Of a DNA stretch of 64,000 bases, positions 35,670 to 46,440 are shown in pieces. Where the stretch lies: positions 39,607,267 to 39,671,266 of the forward strand of contig CM046308.1 in NCBI GenBank assembly GCA_025267735.1. Direction: 5' to 3'. The notes beneath the pieces are model-generated. The model did not search any database and was not told the DNA's origin. It worked only from the letters and a program-made list of their open reading frames with translations. This DNA is from Mactra quadrangularis. Lineage: Eukaryota; Mollusca; Bivalvia; Venerida; Mactridae. The position numbers and the translations under genes were made by a program. Numbering within the stretch: the stretch's first letter is position 1; every line of letters starts with the position of its first letter.

Positions 35670-35797
35670 CTTGTGGAAGGGTAGGTTAGTACTGGTTATA
35701 GACAATGGTCCAGGTAAGTTAAACTAGGTGCGCTGGACGCCATAAAATGACGTAAATTGTGTTGACACGGCAATTACTCCAATAAATAAAATAAAAT
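35670..35797 (+). repeat. S1 SINE, 3' half
   Basis: 'cttgtggaagggtaggttagtactggttatagacaatggtcca' runs to 'ggtgcgctggacgccataaaatgacgtaaattgtgttgacacgg' and the tail 'aactccaataaataaaataaaataaa'. The tRNA head and 5' body are absent, as from 5' truncation. It shows the S1 tail, which is (AATAAA)-like. Confidence 0.85.
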
Positions 35798-36229
35798 AAA
35801 TCACTGTACCATACAGTTTTATAGTACTTTACATAGTTAATAAAATTTTGTTGCTATAAAATCTTCTATATGTACTATACAATTGGATTTATATAAAATC
35901 CCTGATATAATGTATGTCAAATTTTGTCGCTATTAAAATGAAGCCTCATCTGCTTATCTTTACATCAAGGTATATACATATGGTTATCGATGATCACTTG
36001 TTTATATCATTACCGTACGCTACCAAGAGGTATGAGTAAAAACAGGGCGAACAGACTCAAGGCCGAGTGATCAATAAACTTCCAAGGATTGCCGTATTAC
36101 GAATAAATCAGTAAAATAAAATACGAGTCCATCGTCATTTCATGTTATACTATATGTACAATTAAAATTGTGATTATAACGTAGTAGACAGTATCATGTC
36201 AAAACTGCGTAAACGTAAACTTATCCCCA

Positions 36230-37158
36230 CGTCGGGTATTTTCAGGGGTGGGTTTTTTTCGTGGTTTCACCGTTTTCTGGTATAAATAAGTTTTGTGCGC
36301 ACGCGGGGTTCCGGTCACGTGATTTTTTGGATGTCTGCATCATAATGTAAACACGAACAATTTTTTTTTCCAAAATGGAAGTTAGAAAGGTAAGTAGAAT
36401 AAAACTTGAATGTGTTCGCCAATATCGCGGATTTGGTAATATCGCGGTATTGTCCCTTTGTTGTTGTTATTCCCGATGCGCCACCTAGCGATAATTGCAG
36501 TGACGCCATTTTGTAGGTCACACGTCATCAGTTACGTATACAAACAAAAATTGATATATGCCGTTCTAAATGGTGAATAAACTTACTTTCTCTTCAACCA
36601 TTAATAAAATTGAAATCCCGTAAATGTTCCGTACCACAATGTCGCTTTTATAAAAGAAAACCGAGCCAAGCACTCTGAATTTCGCAAAAAGTTCGTCTGC
36701 TGCATTATTTTTATGAATAAGATGGCTGCAGTCAATGAGTGACGTATGTGGGCGGGACTCAACGCTGACGAATTAAGTGAAAAAATAAGAGGCCCAACGA
36801 GGGTTGTTTAGTTCCCGGTGCAAAAATTGCGTTACCGCCTTATGTTATTCAAGTTCACTGACATTTTTTGAAAATTGATTTAATGTTAAAAATATGGATT
36901 TTTATTCTTTAAACACTGTTTAATCAGCAACGAAATGTGACCCACGAAAATACCCCTCGTAGAAAAATGCTAGCTCTGCTTTAGTATCGGAAGGTATGTA
37001 CATCGTATCTTTATATTGTAAGTAGGTCATGTGTTAAAATTTTTTCTATTGTATAGGTAAATGACTGGTTAATTTAAACTTTATTGCTTTTTTTAATTTT
37101 CTGAAAAATATCCGTTACGTCAGCGACATTGTCCTTATACCCACGAAAATACCCGACG
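36230..37158. mobile_element. Possible TIR element with CGTCGGGTATTTTC ends
   Basis: The left CGTCGGGTATTTTC (36230-36243) is matched inverted at the right by GAAAATACCCGACG (to 37158), with partial extension (GGGT). A third, degenerate inverted copy lies near 36942-36956. No target duplication can be defined. The interior is richer in CpG than its surroundings. I infer a non-autonomous TIR element; a regulatory dyad is the alternative. Confidence 0.4.
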
Positions 37159-37179
37159 CTTATGAAGAAACAATTCCTA

Positions 37180-38030
37180 TACGTTACTTGAGAAAACATG
37201 AATATGCATGTTTCTTAGTAACATAAAATGCCAAAACAAAACAAAGTCCTGAATTTTCAACCTGTTTCTATGTATATTTCAACAACAAAATCTATCAAAT
37301 AAGTTATCTCTATACATATATAAGTTTGGGAGTAAAAAATACAAATGAATGAATTATGTGAAAATAAACAAGGGGCTACGGACTCTACACCAAACCAATA
37401 TCTTTTTCTATCACATATTTAAAGCTGTTTGTTTAGTTTTAAGTGTAATTATCCTTTAAAAAACCATTTACTTTACAAACTTACAAACACTACAAATATA
37501 TATTTAAGTATCTTCTGAAATGTCTAATATATCAATTTGAACATTAAAGAAATCTATCAGAAAATTCATATCTAAGTCAAATTTAACATTATTTTCAACA
37601 GAATAAAGATTGTTAAGACAAACAGTATTTAGATGCACAGCTAGTCAGAACAAGTATGAAACTAAGACATTTAGAAAAGTTTTATAATGGTCCTGTATGA
37701 AAACAGATGTAAATATTTTAGGGGCTACGGACTCTACAGGGCTACGGACAGCAATTATTTGTCTTTAGATTTTTTTGTGTTCTTCTTCTGATTTAATTCC
37801 TTTCCTGCATTACCTTTATGGCACAACCAAAAACAGGAAATGTAATAAAACAGCAGCGATGTTTCCTTATATTTAGTCAGCACACGGTTTAAAACAGGGG
37901 CTACGGACTCTACATAAAACTTACTAAATAATTATATACCGTAATAGTAAAAAGATGATACAAGTGAAATAAAGCAGTAATATTGTTTTAAAGTCTGTCA
38001 AAGATGGTAACGTAAAAGTTAAAAGTTTCA
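37180..38030 (+). repeat. Second copy of the box satellite unit
   Basis: The segment matches 18270-19150 closely: 'catgtttcttagtaacataaaatg.caaaacaaaacaaagtcc', 'tctctatacatatataagtttgggagtaaa' and 'gcaattatttgtctt'. It carries the box at 37372, 37721 and 37897, with the half box at 37739. Spacings are 349 and 176 bp. Its left edge is close to the right end of the CGTCGGG element. Confidence 0.85.
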
Positions 38031-40376
38031 ACCGGAAGTTTATATCCAGTTTTAAGGAACAAAGAAATTTTTGGCACTTTAAAATCAATTTATCAAATGA
38101 AAGACCAATGAGTGCTGTGCAATTATGCGTAGTTTCATAAAAGATATTGACTATCTATGCAGTTAGAGCATTTTAGCTGACATCACCCATTCTCAAGAAA
38201 AGGGTCAAATTTTAGGCATTTAAAAAATACATATCTTTGGAAATAAAGCTTTTTTCACATAATATATTAGTGTTATAACTGACACTATATCGATGTTTTC
38301 TGTATATTTATGTTAGAAAAGGCAAATGCAACATTTTTATGCATTATTTTGACCTTTTCTATGTTTGTATAGTGATTTTTACAGAAAAAATAGACAAAAA
38401 ATAGCACAAAAAACAAATTTCAAGTTTCCCAAATCGACCACCTGAATAATGGGTTCACAAGATCATTTCCTTTCAAAAGTTAATTTCTGGGAGCACCCTT
38501 TTCTTCGCGGTCAAAAGTTATTCATCAGATTCACGCAACTGGCAAAATAAATTGCAGAAGGAGGGACTCGGAGGTTGTGGCAAAAAGAAATTCCTCTCTA
38601 CTGCCTAACGGAGGCAAAGCTATTAGCTTCATGAAAGGAAGCACTATTCATCAGGTCTTACACAAGCCTTTGCATTCTTCACAAGCGTACTGAGTTACCT
38701 CCCCTGTTAACCACTCTTCGCGAGCGAACAAAGTAGATCCGTTGATTTTTTGCATAGTTTCATAGGAAAAAAACATTGCTAAGGACATACAATGTATATA
38801 CTCTTTAATATAAAAAAGCACCTCAAATGAGGACCCCAGGTACTCTCAAATAATGAAAATGCTGTAACACTTTCTTTTTCCGTTTAGTTACCACTGTTAT
38901 TCTACATGTAACACATTATTGATTTCTCAATTTTCAATAAAATGTTATAAAAAATTATTTGTCGGTAGAAAGTTAATATATTTTGCCCGTGAATCTGGAC
39001 TGTAATTCTGATGATAAAATACAAATGTAGAAACAAAAAGTTAATTCCTTGATAGGTGTATTATGGGAAATCTACCTAAATACTATAAGATGATAATTGA
39101 GTTATATAAATATTATAACTTATTTTAATATTTAAATGTATTCGTCTCATATATATATATATAATACATAAAATATTATTTAAGATAGCGAGTCTAGTCA
39201 CTTTGAAGAGTTACATAGAAAGCAGAAGAACTCGATTTTAGTTTAACAATATCGTGGTATGAGGTTTTTGTCGTGATAAATGTGATATTTTTTATATGTG
39301 GTGGAGAAATTTTGCTTCAAAAATGTCTGCACTACTGAGTAATAATTTGTTCTATAAAACAGTCGCAAATATACAAATTGTTGAAATGAACTCATTTCAA
39401 TATTTCAACAAGAATTAAAAAATGGATAATTTAAAGAAAAAAAGGTACACAAAGGGAGATAACCCAATTGTAGAAAATAAAATGATCACCAGAGTTATTT
39501 CCCTTGCGCTGTGATAAGGTAAACTATAAAAACGACAAAGTATGTACAATGTAAAAATGTTTTACGAAGTAAATTCTCGTTCGGAACACCTCGACCTTAC
39601 ATGAAAGAAAAATGGTATTGAATGGCGGAAGAGTAACGAAGGGGTAAAATTACGTAGCTTTTGAATTTTGTCAGTTTGATATGGTAAAAACGAGCATGTT
39701 TAAGGCATCACGTGAGTTTTAGCGGATTTATTTCCCTATACTGCCCAAACTGAATTGAATGTCGATTTTTTCTAGTTTTTCCTAGTTTTCTAGTTACCTT
39801 CCTTTGGTCTTTTTTATAAATCAGCTAAAAAGGAGACATTCTCGTTTCCAGACGTTATATTAAGATTGTCGTTCTAGTATAGAAAATACTAATAGCCTCT
39901 GGATACGTGAATGAAAGGGAGATAACATACTCTGGAATCAATGCTAACCATTCGTTGCATTGTGGAAAAACTAAAATCCGCATAAAGAATTTTGGGCAAA
40001 TTGATGCAGACATTGGTGAAATAGAGATTTAATTGATTAAATAAATATATATTGGCTCTACGACCAACTAACTACATAAATTAATATGTAATAGAATTAG
40101 TATGTCTTTTAGCACTTTTATAAATGAATAATCTAGGATTCTTGGATAATTTACGAAGAAAAAATTTGGTTATGCAACCTACGCGCTGCGGTACATGTAC
40201 ATAGGCGAAGCACGTGTCGATTAGGCAAGAAAGTTCTAGCGTTTTGTAAAAACATGTTTGCCTCATCTATGTCGGAATATATTGTTTAGCGATATCATGG
40301 ATCCGCGTATTTCTAACTCATGTACTAAAACGAAACATTACTCGTCGCCTCAACGATCGCGGATTTGTTTACTTTA
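38031..40376. other. AT-rich non-coding stretch
   Basis: No gene is supported. At 38750-38870 there is a copy of the small dispersed repeat also seen near 1150 and 2800. 39155-39170 is a short (TA)n tract. Confidence 0.5.
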
Positions 40377-40610
40377 TAGTTCTATTACATTAACCTGTCA
40401 CAACTTAAATAATTACACGGTCAATGAATCTGTTATTTTAACCCCTTTCAAACTTGTTATAACCCCGATATTCAAAATCGCCGCATACATTGTTAGATTA
40501 TTAATGATTTATATAGATTAGTGGCTCAATGTTTTAAAAGAGGTTAAATAATAACACATTCAGTGAGTGTGTAATTATTCAAGTTGTGACAGGTTAATGT
40601 AATAGAACTA
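40377..40610. mobile_element. Fold-back MITE, 234 bp
   Basis: The arms TAGTTCTATTACATTAACCT, continuing GTCACAACTT, are inverted repeats of about 45 bp with hardly a mismatch, and pairing extends imperfectly to about 75 bp. TTA precedes the left end and follows the right end, so the target could be TTA (Harbinger-like) or TA. The 87-codon open frame at 40258-40521 crosses the left arm and is not a gene. Confidence 0.85.
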
Positions 40611-41337
40611 TTACACCGGTTAACGTATTTTGTTTGGACATGTGACGAAAATATTGATCAAAAATGGCGTCTAAATATGTCCGAAGGTATTTGTAGTGAA
40701 TTGCCGAAGAGTTTCGAATGACTATTTCCTGAGCTCACAACTCGGCTGAGCTATGTTAAACAACGCTAAACCATAAGCAGTACGCAGTAGCCGTCTGAAA
40801 GGGAGATAATGCTGACTGGATATCATTGTCATTAATTATCTATTTACTGATTTATTTCCCTTTAATTGCAGACCGTTTATAAACACTGTTCCTATAAACT
40901 TCTTTAAACTGGCCAACACTGTTTAAGGAAAATATGTATTCGATTTTCCGAAAATGTTTACATACATGTAGGTGTGTGGGTTTTAATTGAATAACTCTTT
41001 ATTTAACTCATTTTTCTATATGCAGTTTTTCACCCGGTTCACTTTTTGTTCAGACGATTTGAAGTAAACGATTAAAATACTTAAGCATTTTCGGTAGAGA
41101 AAACTAGTTGTTTAGACATAGTGAACTATTTAATGTCATTCAGTTATTTTCAATCTGACACTAAAATCAAAAACAATCTTGTTTCACGTTTAAGGTTCTG
41201 TGTTTTTACAGATACATTGAAAACACAATAATAACGTTAGACATTAAAAAACAAACCACAAAAAACCCCTAAGACACCTTCAAGTTCACACGTGGTTGAT
41301 TTACCATGTAAGACAAGCCTGCCTTTACCCGATATAC
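40611..41337. other. Non-coding stretch
   Basis: No element seen. At 40663 there is an ATGGCG in good initiator context, followed 23 nt later by a GT that could be a splice donor. No partner exon is recognised. Confidence 0.4.
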
Positions 41338-41470
41338 AGGTCGTATTCTAGGTCATGCGTGTTTTTGTACTTTAAATAATTGCCCTGCTTGATAACCTTC
41401 ACGTATACAACTTGACCTGGAGATGCCCTGCTTGATAACCTTCACGTATACAACTTGACCTGGAGACAAT
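41338..41470. repeat. Dispersed repeat R3 (inverted) and 43-bp tandem pair
   Basis: 41338-41385 is the inverted form of the repeat at 5595-5695 and 24143-24240 ('aggtcatgcgtgtttttgtact'). It is followed by two exact copies of a 43-bp unit beginning 'tgccctgcttgataacctt' and ending 'acttgacctggaga'. Confidence 0.8.
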
Positions 41471-42060
41471 GGTAAATATTTCGTGAAATTTATGGTAGTG
41501 AAGGTCAAATATATCATGGCAAATTTGACAGTTGATTGTAGTCTGGATTACCGGTTAATTGCCAGTATCGTTAACGGGTCAGGCAAAGCTCAATAATGGT
41601 GGCGTCCTCAGTTAATCTAAATGTTACAAACTTATCAGTGTACACGATTCGGACGTTAAATAGTCTCGTTAGAATTTCGGATACTTAATTTAGCTTAAAT
41701 ATAACCGAAACACTAATCATAAAGTATCTATCGTAGTTCTTGTACTACCTTCCTTTGATTTAAAACTATTCAGTGAGAAATGTGCATTTGAAAACAGAAT
41801 GGTTCGATATAAAATTATTATACAATACATAGGGCGCCGCCATTTTTCTGCTTTGTCTGACGTACATTTACCACTCTAAGTACGACTGGGAACCTGACAA
41901 AGTTGATTGTTGTTTATTGCAATCTGTACCGTAATGTTGCTGTCGTAGTAGATTTGTTTTAAACACGTGAACTGTTACGAAATACCGTTGTTCGGTTCTG
42001 TTCCATAAATACACCGTATACCTTCATTGAATTATTCAATACTTCACTCTTAAACATAAA
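41471..42060. other. Non-coding stretch
   Basis: No recognisable features. Confidence 0.5.
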
Positions 42061-42372
42061 GCCGCACGGCTAGCTCAGTTGGTAGCACGCAAGTCTACTG
42101 ATCAAGGGGTCGTGGGTTCGATTCCCGGGCGGGGTATACTTTCGTGGACCTTAATCATGAAATTATTTCTACGGCCATTCTTCCTCCTACCAATGATTCT
42201 TAATTATTTAGGGCAGTTGTCAGTCACTGACGAAAGTATGCGCTTAGTAGTTGGTTAACAGCTAAATTCAGAGATTTATCCTTTCCAGGAGGAGTGAGTA
42301 GGTTGACTGACCGCCTTTATTTGACCGATAAAATCTGTTGCTACGGCGTTAAACCCAACAAAAACAAAACAA
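42061..42372 (+). repeat. tRNA-derived SINE, family S2, full length
   Basis: The head 'gccgcacggctagctcagtt', then 'ggtagcacgcaagtctactg' and 'gtcgtgggttcgattcccgg', is tRNA-like, with A-box TAGCTCAGTTGG and B-box GGTTCGATTCC. The body includes 'attatttctacggccattct' and 'cagagatttatcctttccag'. The end is 'ctacggcgttaaacccaaca' plus AAAAC repeats. This is the reference copy for S2. Confidence 0.9.
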
Positions 42373-42437
42373 CTTGAACATAAAAACGATAACTTTACTT
42401 CAGTGATATGGACCAGCAGAACTTGCCAACATTAAAT

Positions 42438-42705
42438 AGCAGAAGCGCAGTTGGTACCGCGCCGGGATTTTAAATCTAGTGTTCTAAAGTGTTTCGGGTT
42501 CAAATCCCTCCCGGAGTGGTCCTACATTTCCATGAAAATTTGACAATAATGTTAAATTTCCTCCATCACATGTAATAAAGTATGTGGAGAAGTTTTCGGA
42601 CTTGTGGAAGGGTAGGTGAGTACTGGTTATAGACAAGGGTTGTGGAAAGCTGGGTTAGGTGCGCTGGACGCCTTAAAATAACCCAAATTATGTTGACACA
42701 GCCTC
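42438..42705 (+). repeat. tRNA-derived SINE, family S1, nearly full length
   Basis: The head 'agcagaagcgcagttggtaccgcgccggg' and B-box region 'gggttcaaatccctcc' are followed by the S1 body ('tggagaagttttcggacttgtggaagggtaggtgagtactgg') and end ('ggtgcgctggacgcc', 'atgttgacacagcc'). It lies between two S2 copies in opposite orientations. Confidence 0.9.
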
Positions 42706-42778
42706 AAATCCAGTATAAAAATTGAATACAGTATTGAAACATGTTAATTTAAACTTGAAGTAAATATGTAGTAAGTTG

Positions 42779-43094
42779 TTGGTTTTGTGTTGGCGTTAGG
42801 TTTAACGCGGTAGCAACACATCGAATGGGTCATATCGCGAAGGTCAGTCAACCTACTCACCGTTCCTGGAAATGCCTATTCTCTGGATTAAGCAGCTAAT
42901 CACTTACTGAGCTCATACTTCGGTCAGTAATTGACAACTGTCCTACATGATTTATAATCATGTGGTAGGAAAGAATGGTCGTATAAATCATTTTATGACC
43001 AAACTCCACGAAAGTGTGCCCCGTCCGGAAATCGAACCCACGACCTCTCGATCAGTAGACTTGCATGCTACCAATTGACCTAGCCAGGCGATCC
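42779..43094 (-). repeat. tRNA-derived SINE, family S2, full length
   Basis: Inverted relative to 42061-42372. The tail side is 'ttggttttgtgttggcgttaggtttaacgcggtagcaacac', and the head on the minus strand reads 'gcctggctaggtcaattggt' then 'gtcgtgggttcgatttccgg'. It lies just downstream (in gene sense) of the host exon at 43531. Confidence 0.9.
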
Positions 43095-43530
43095 TTTCTG
43101 TTTACATAAAGATAAATGATAAAACATAAATAATAAAACATAATGATTAAATATAATACAAAATAAACAATAAAAATTATGATTACATGTATTTATTATC
43201 ATTATTATAACATTATTTGATTAGTTGTGTAGATTTTAACAATACATTTGTAACAGGAACAAATTAACATCATTAAAATATTTACTTTTAAGTCATGAAG
43301 CAATACACGAAATTAAACAAAGTAATCGGCTACTAGCAAAGAAGTATTTTACAATCAACTGAAACATCAAACAAATATACTCGCATATCAATTAAACCAG
43401 TATTAACAGCAAATGAGTTATTATCTTAATAGATAGATAAAATGTTTCGAATGTTAAGCATTTAAGTGAAATTATCAGTCAGGATGTTTCGTATTTGTAC
43501 ACTAGACCTCACAATGTGTGTCTATTTAAC
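43095..43530. other. AT-rich 3' flank of the host exon
   Basis: Probably 3' UTR and flanking DNA of the minus-strand exon. A possible poly(A) signal (AATAAA on the minus strand) is at 43192-43197. Nothing else seen. Confidence 0.45.
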
Positions 43531-43947
43531 TCAATTAAGTAAGCGTAGGCATTGTGCTGGAATTGTACCCACGATAAGAACTTCTTGGAAATGTGCCGCA
43601 TAATTTCTAGCCTTCTGATTAGAAGGGTTAGAAGGTATGTATGTATTAAGTACTTGATCATCCGTCAAATCATAGAATACCGCTGTACCACAACTCATTA
43701 AAGCTTCAACATTTATTTCTACAATTCGTACGGGTTTGTTTTTTGCAAATGTTTGCGCAGCTGCAATATTCTTAGACGTTGAAATATATTTTGATCCAGG
43801 GTATTCATCTTTACTGCCTTCAGAAACGTGAACTTCAATGGGTATTGAGGACATTGGATCTTGTGCAACAATGCCGACTTGTGGATTTTCGTCAGCTCGT
43901 AGAACTCTGTACAAGAATCGGGTATTAATGTTGTTTGTTGGTGCAAA
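43531..43947 (-). CDS. 3'-terminal exon of a bivalve domain protein (possible ADP-ribosyltransferase fold)
   Basis: The open frame runs from the splice acceptor ttttctatttAG, which on the minus strand ends just before 43947, to a TGA at 43531-43533, about 138 codons. No ATG fits the domain start, so this is the last exon of a longer gene whose upstream exons I cannot identify. Residues near the start read FLYRVLRADENPQVGIVA, followed by GSKYISTSKNIAAAQTFA, RIVEINVE and, close to the end, YAAHFQEVLIVGTIP. Sequences with this order (YRVLRxDExP, YIST, EVLxxGxIP) occur in many uncharacterised bivalve proteins, as I recall. The R...ST...E pattern recalls ADP-ribosyltransferase-like folds, but the second-glutamate position is not canonical, so activity is inference. 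A TTTATT (AATAAA on the minus strand) at 43192 could be the poly(A) signal. A decayed paralogue lies at 3714-3925. Confidence 0.65.
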   Translation of the reverse strand, partial: FAPTNNINTRFLYRVLRADENPQVGIVAQDPMSSIPIEVHVSEGSKDEYPGSKYISTSKNIAAAQTFAKNKPVRIVEINVEALMSCGTAVFYDLTDDQVLNTYIPSNPSNQKARNYAAHFQEVLIVGTIPAQCLRLLN

Positions 43948-44330
43948 CTAAATAGAAAATAATTTGAATTAATTAATGACTAAGAATAAACATCTTTTTG
44001 GTGCATTCTAATATGTTACAAAAAATATTAATGCAAAGCATCAAAGAGCGCAAAAATTAATAACATGAAAGTATTGCTTACGCCTATGATTCTCAGTATG
44101 TGAGGCATTAAAAATCCTTTAAAAATATTGCTTTTTAACCGCTAGTTAAAACAATCAATTATGATTACTTAAAGACAAACACCTGTATAAATGTACGATA
44201 CATAATAGGATAGTAATAAGTGATTTTTTGATAATCCTTCTTTGTTCATGGTGTCAGTGTCGTCGTCAGTGATTTGGACCGACCCAAAAGCGTGCATTTC
44301 ATAATTGATTTTATAGATTTATTTTGTGGT
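43948..44330 (-). other. Probable intron upstream of the terminal exon
   Basis: On the minus strand this sequence precedes the exon and ends in a pyrimidine-rich acceptor (ttttctatttag). No second exon can be recognised up to the SINE at 44331. Confidence 0.45.
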
Positions 44331-44555
44331 TGTTGTTTTTAACGTCGTATTCAACACATATTTAGGTCAAATATACGACGGCCACCTCTTCCTACTATAG
44401 GTTTCCTTGACACCTTTTCTATCACCAGTACTAACTTGCCCTACCACGAGGCCGACAACTCATGTATAGGGTATGACCTACCGCGACCGAGCTCTAACTT
44501 GCGATTTCCGGATTCGAAGTCAGACATACTAACCACTACGCCACGGCCGCGGCAT
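44331..44555 (-). repeat. tRNA-derived SINE, family S3
   Basis: The head on the minus strand reads 'gccgcggccgtggcgtagtg', 'gttagtatgtctgacttcga' and 'atccggaaatcgcaagttag', a tRNA-like sequence with a weakened B-box. The 3' side is 'aacgtcgtattcaacacata' with 'tttaggtcaaatatacgacgg'. A second, better copy is split at 46662-47766. Confidence 0.8.
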
Positions 44556-45054
44556 AGATTATAATAGACGGCGAAGTCTGTGAAGATCGAGTGTACATGT
44601 TTTAGTTTAAACCACAATTAAGAAGAAAATATAACTATTTCTTGGAGAAACTCCTTTTTAACGTATTATATAATTACTAAACAAAATAATTGATTTGTTC
44701 CAAAAAAAACTCGCCATTTATAACTATTCATTAACCTAAAACTTCGTACCTAGCTGTTCTGTCACAAAATTACGTACAAGTCTAACATTCATTTACTTCA
44801 ATGGCGGTCCCTCATGAGAAAAGTGAGCCGGACAGTAAAAACACAGTTACATTCGAAAATTCCGCATGCGGCGACATTATAAAAACTGATTTCATACGCT
44901 TCGTCGTTGCGCTTAATACGTTATTGATCAAAAGCGGCTCTATTCTGTACCTAATGCACTTTAATGTATCTATTATAACTATAAGGTATATCATTTTAAT
45001 ATTTTTGCAAGTTCAATTACTGGGCCGCGAATTTGTTTTAAACCATTTATTGTT

Positions 45055-45211
45055 AGTTGTTCTCACTGTTCCTGGAATGGTTAAATCTCTTGACTCAGCC
45101 GTTTACCAGTTACTAGGCAAATACTTCCATTAGTGACTGATAACTGCCCAACATGACTAAGAATATAGGGTAGGCGGGAGAACGGCTGTAAATATCATTT
45201 TATGACCTTAC
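45055..45211 (-). repeat. S2 SINE, internal fragment
   Basis: 'actgttcctggaatggttaaatctcttgactcagcc', 'agtgactgataactgcccaacatgactaa' and 'ggctgtaaatatcattttatgacct' match the body of the minus-strand S2 copy at 42779-43094. The 110-codon plus-strand frame at 44801-45133 runs into this fragment and is not a convincing gene. Confidence 0.7.
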
Positions 45212-45474
45212 AATTTATGTCATTTTACGGCGTCCAGCGCACTTAACCTAGCTTTCCTGGACCCTTTTCTATAACCAGTACTCACCTACCCTTCCACAAG
45301 GCCGAAAACTTCTCCATATTATCTTATCTAATCAATGGAGGAAAATTAACATTATTGTCAACTTTTCATGGAAGGGTATAACCTCCCCTGGGTTGGATTC
45401 GAACCCGTACCCCCTTTGGGACACGAGATTCCAAATCCCCGTGCGCTGCCAACTGCATTATCGACCAAGGCTGT
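45212..45474 (-). repeat. tRNA-derived SINE, family S1, full length
   Basis: From 'atgtcattttacggcgtccagcgcact' to 'gccaactgcattatcgacca'. The B-box is present on the minus strand (GGGTTCGAATCC). It is flanked by 'caatttatgtcatt' exactly as the copy at 3936, so the two are paralogous by segmental duplication, not independent insertions. Confidence 0.9.
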
Positions 45475-45475
45475 G

Positions 45476-46160
45476 TGTAACTTTGTAAAAGTATTTATCA
45501 AAACATACCTTCCGACCAAATTTTATGAAAATGGAATGGTAAATGCTTCTATTGCGTGCCCAAGCTTTTACTAAGTTTTTACCTTGTAACTTATTTTTTT
45601 CCTCAGATGAACCATATGCAAACTAAACTTAAGCTCATTAAGACCAACACTCAGATCAAATATATGAATTTATTGCATAAAACTGATCAGAATTAATACA
45701 TGCTCAAACCTCGTTCGGAATATGAATTATGCAGTACCGTAACAGCATATCTAACACAATGCTTACCGAAGCTGTGGCCATAGTTTGCATCCTTCTAATA
45801 TGTAGAATGGGAGTATTTTGGCTTGGTTATTTGAACAATAAACGTCTAACACAGAATCTAAATCCCGTTCTTGAAGCTTTTTAATCTTTTTGCTGTTGCT
45901 TTCTAATCAAAAGTGCCAAGCTAGTGAAAAAAAACACATTAAAATAGATTAGGTTTAAAGTGTACCAAAGAGTAAGGTGGTTTTATTTGGTAAGATTATT
46001 TTTGCCAAATCTTAATTTATGATCAGCTGTTTTTTGTCACCATATTTTTTACCCCCACCACATAGTGGTTGAAGCTATACAGGAGTCACTTTGTCCGTCC
46101 GTCTGTCCGTCCGTCCTTTCCGAATCTTGTCCGGACCATTACTTCTCCATGCATTAATTA
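45476..46160. repeat. Right copy of segmental duplication (partner 4142-4690)
   Basis: Carries the undeleted version of the block at 4142-4690, with about 110 bp more after 'ccgaccaaattttatg'. Shared runs include 'atgtagaatgggagtatttt' and 'tctaaatcccgttcttgaag'. It ends in the same GTCC-rich tract and 'ccatgcatta', after which the two loci diverge. Confidence 0.85.
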
Positions 46161-46169
46161 CGATGTATG

Positions 46170-46440
46170 TGAAGACAGCAGTAACGGCAGTACAGCAGTA
46201 CAGCAGTAAAGCCTTACTGTCAGAATTTTCGGCAGTAGAGCAGTACAGCAGTAAAGCCTTACTGCTAGAATTTTCGGCAGTACAGCAGTAGTCTTACTGC
46301 TAGAATTTTCGGCAGTACAGCAGTAAAGCCTTACTGCTAGAATTTTCGGCAGTGCAGCAGTAAAGTCTTACTGCTAGAATTTTCGGCAGTGCAGCAGTAA
46401 AGCCTTACTGCTAGAATTTTCGGCAGTACAGCAGTACATG
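46170..46440. repeat. 37-bp hairpin minisatellite, about seven units
   Basis: The unit is 'ccttactgctagaattttcg' plus 'gcagtacagcagtaaag', with variants gcagtgcag and an occasional extra CAGTA step. Each unit contains AGCAGTAA/TTACTGCT in inverted orientation, so a hairpin can form across each unit boundary. The open frame over it (QYSSKALLSEFSAV repeats) is an artefact. Confidence 0.9.

Noticed and set aside
42061..42135. Functional tRNA gene
   Set aside because: The tRNA-like head continues directly into the SINE body, and many truncated copies of the whole unit exist in the window.
44801..45133. 110-codon plus-strand frame beginning MAVPHEKSEP in good initiator context
   Set aside because: Its second half runs into a minus-strand S2 SINE fragment and it has no recognisable domain; the good ATG context alone is not enough.
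46170..46440. Coding low-complexity protein (QYSSKALLSEFSAV repeats)
   Set aside because: The frame follows a 37-bp DNA repeat, which is not a multiple of three, so it shifts frame between units.
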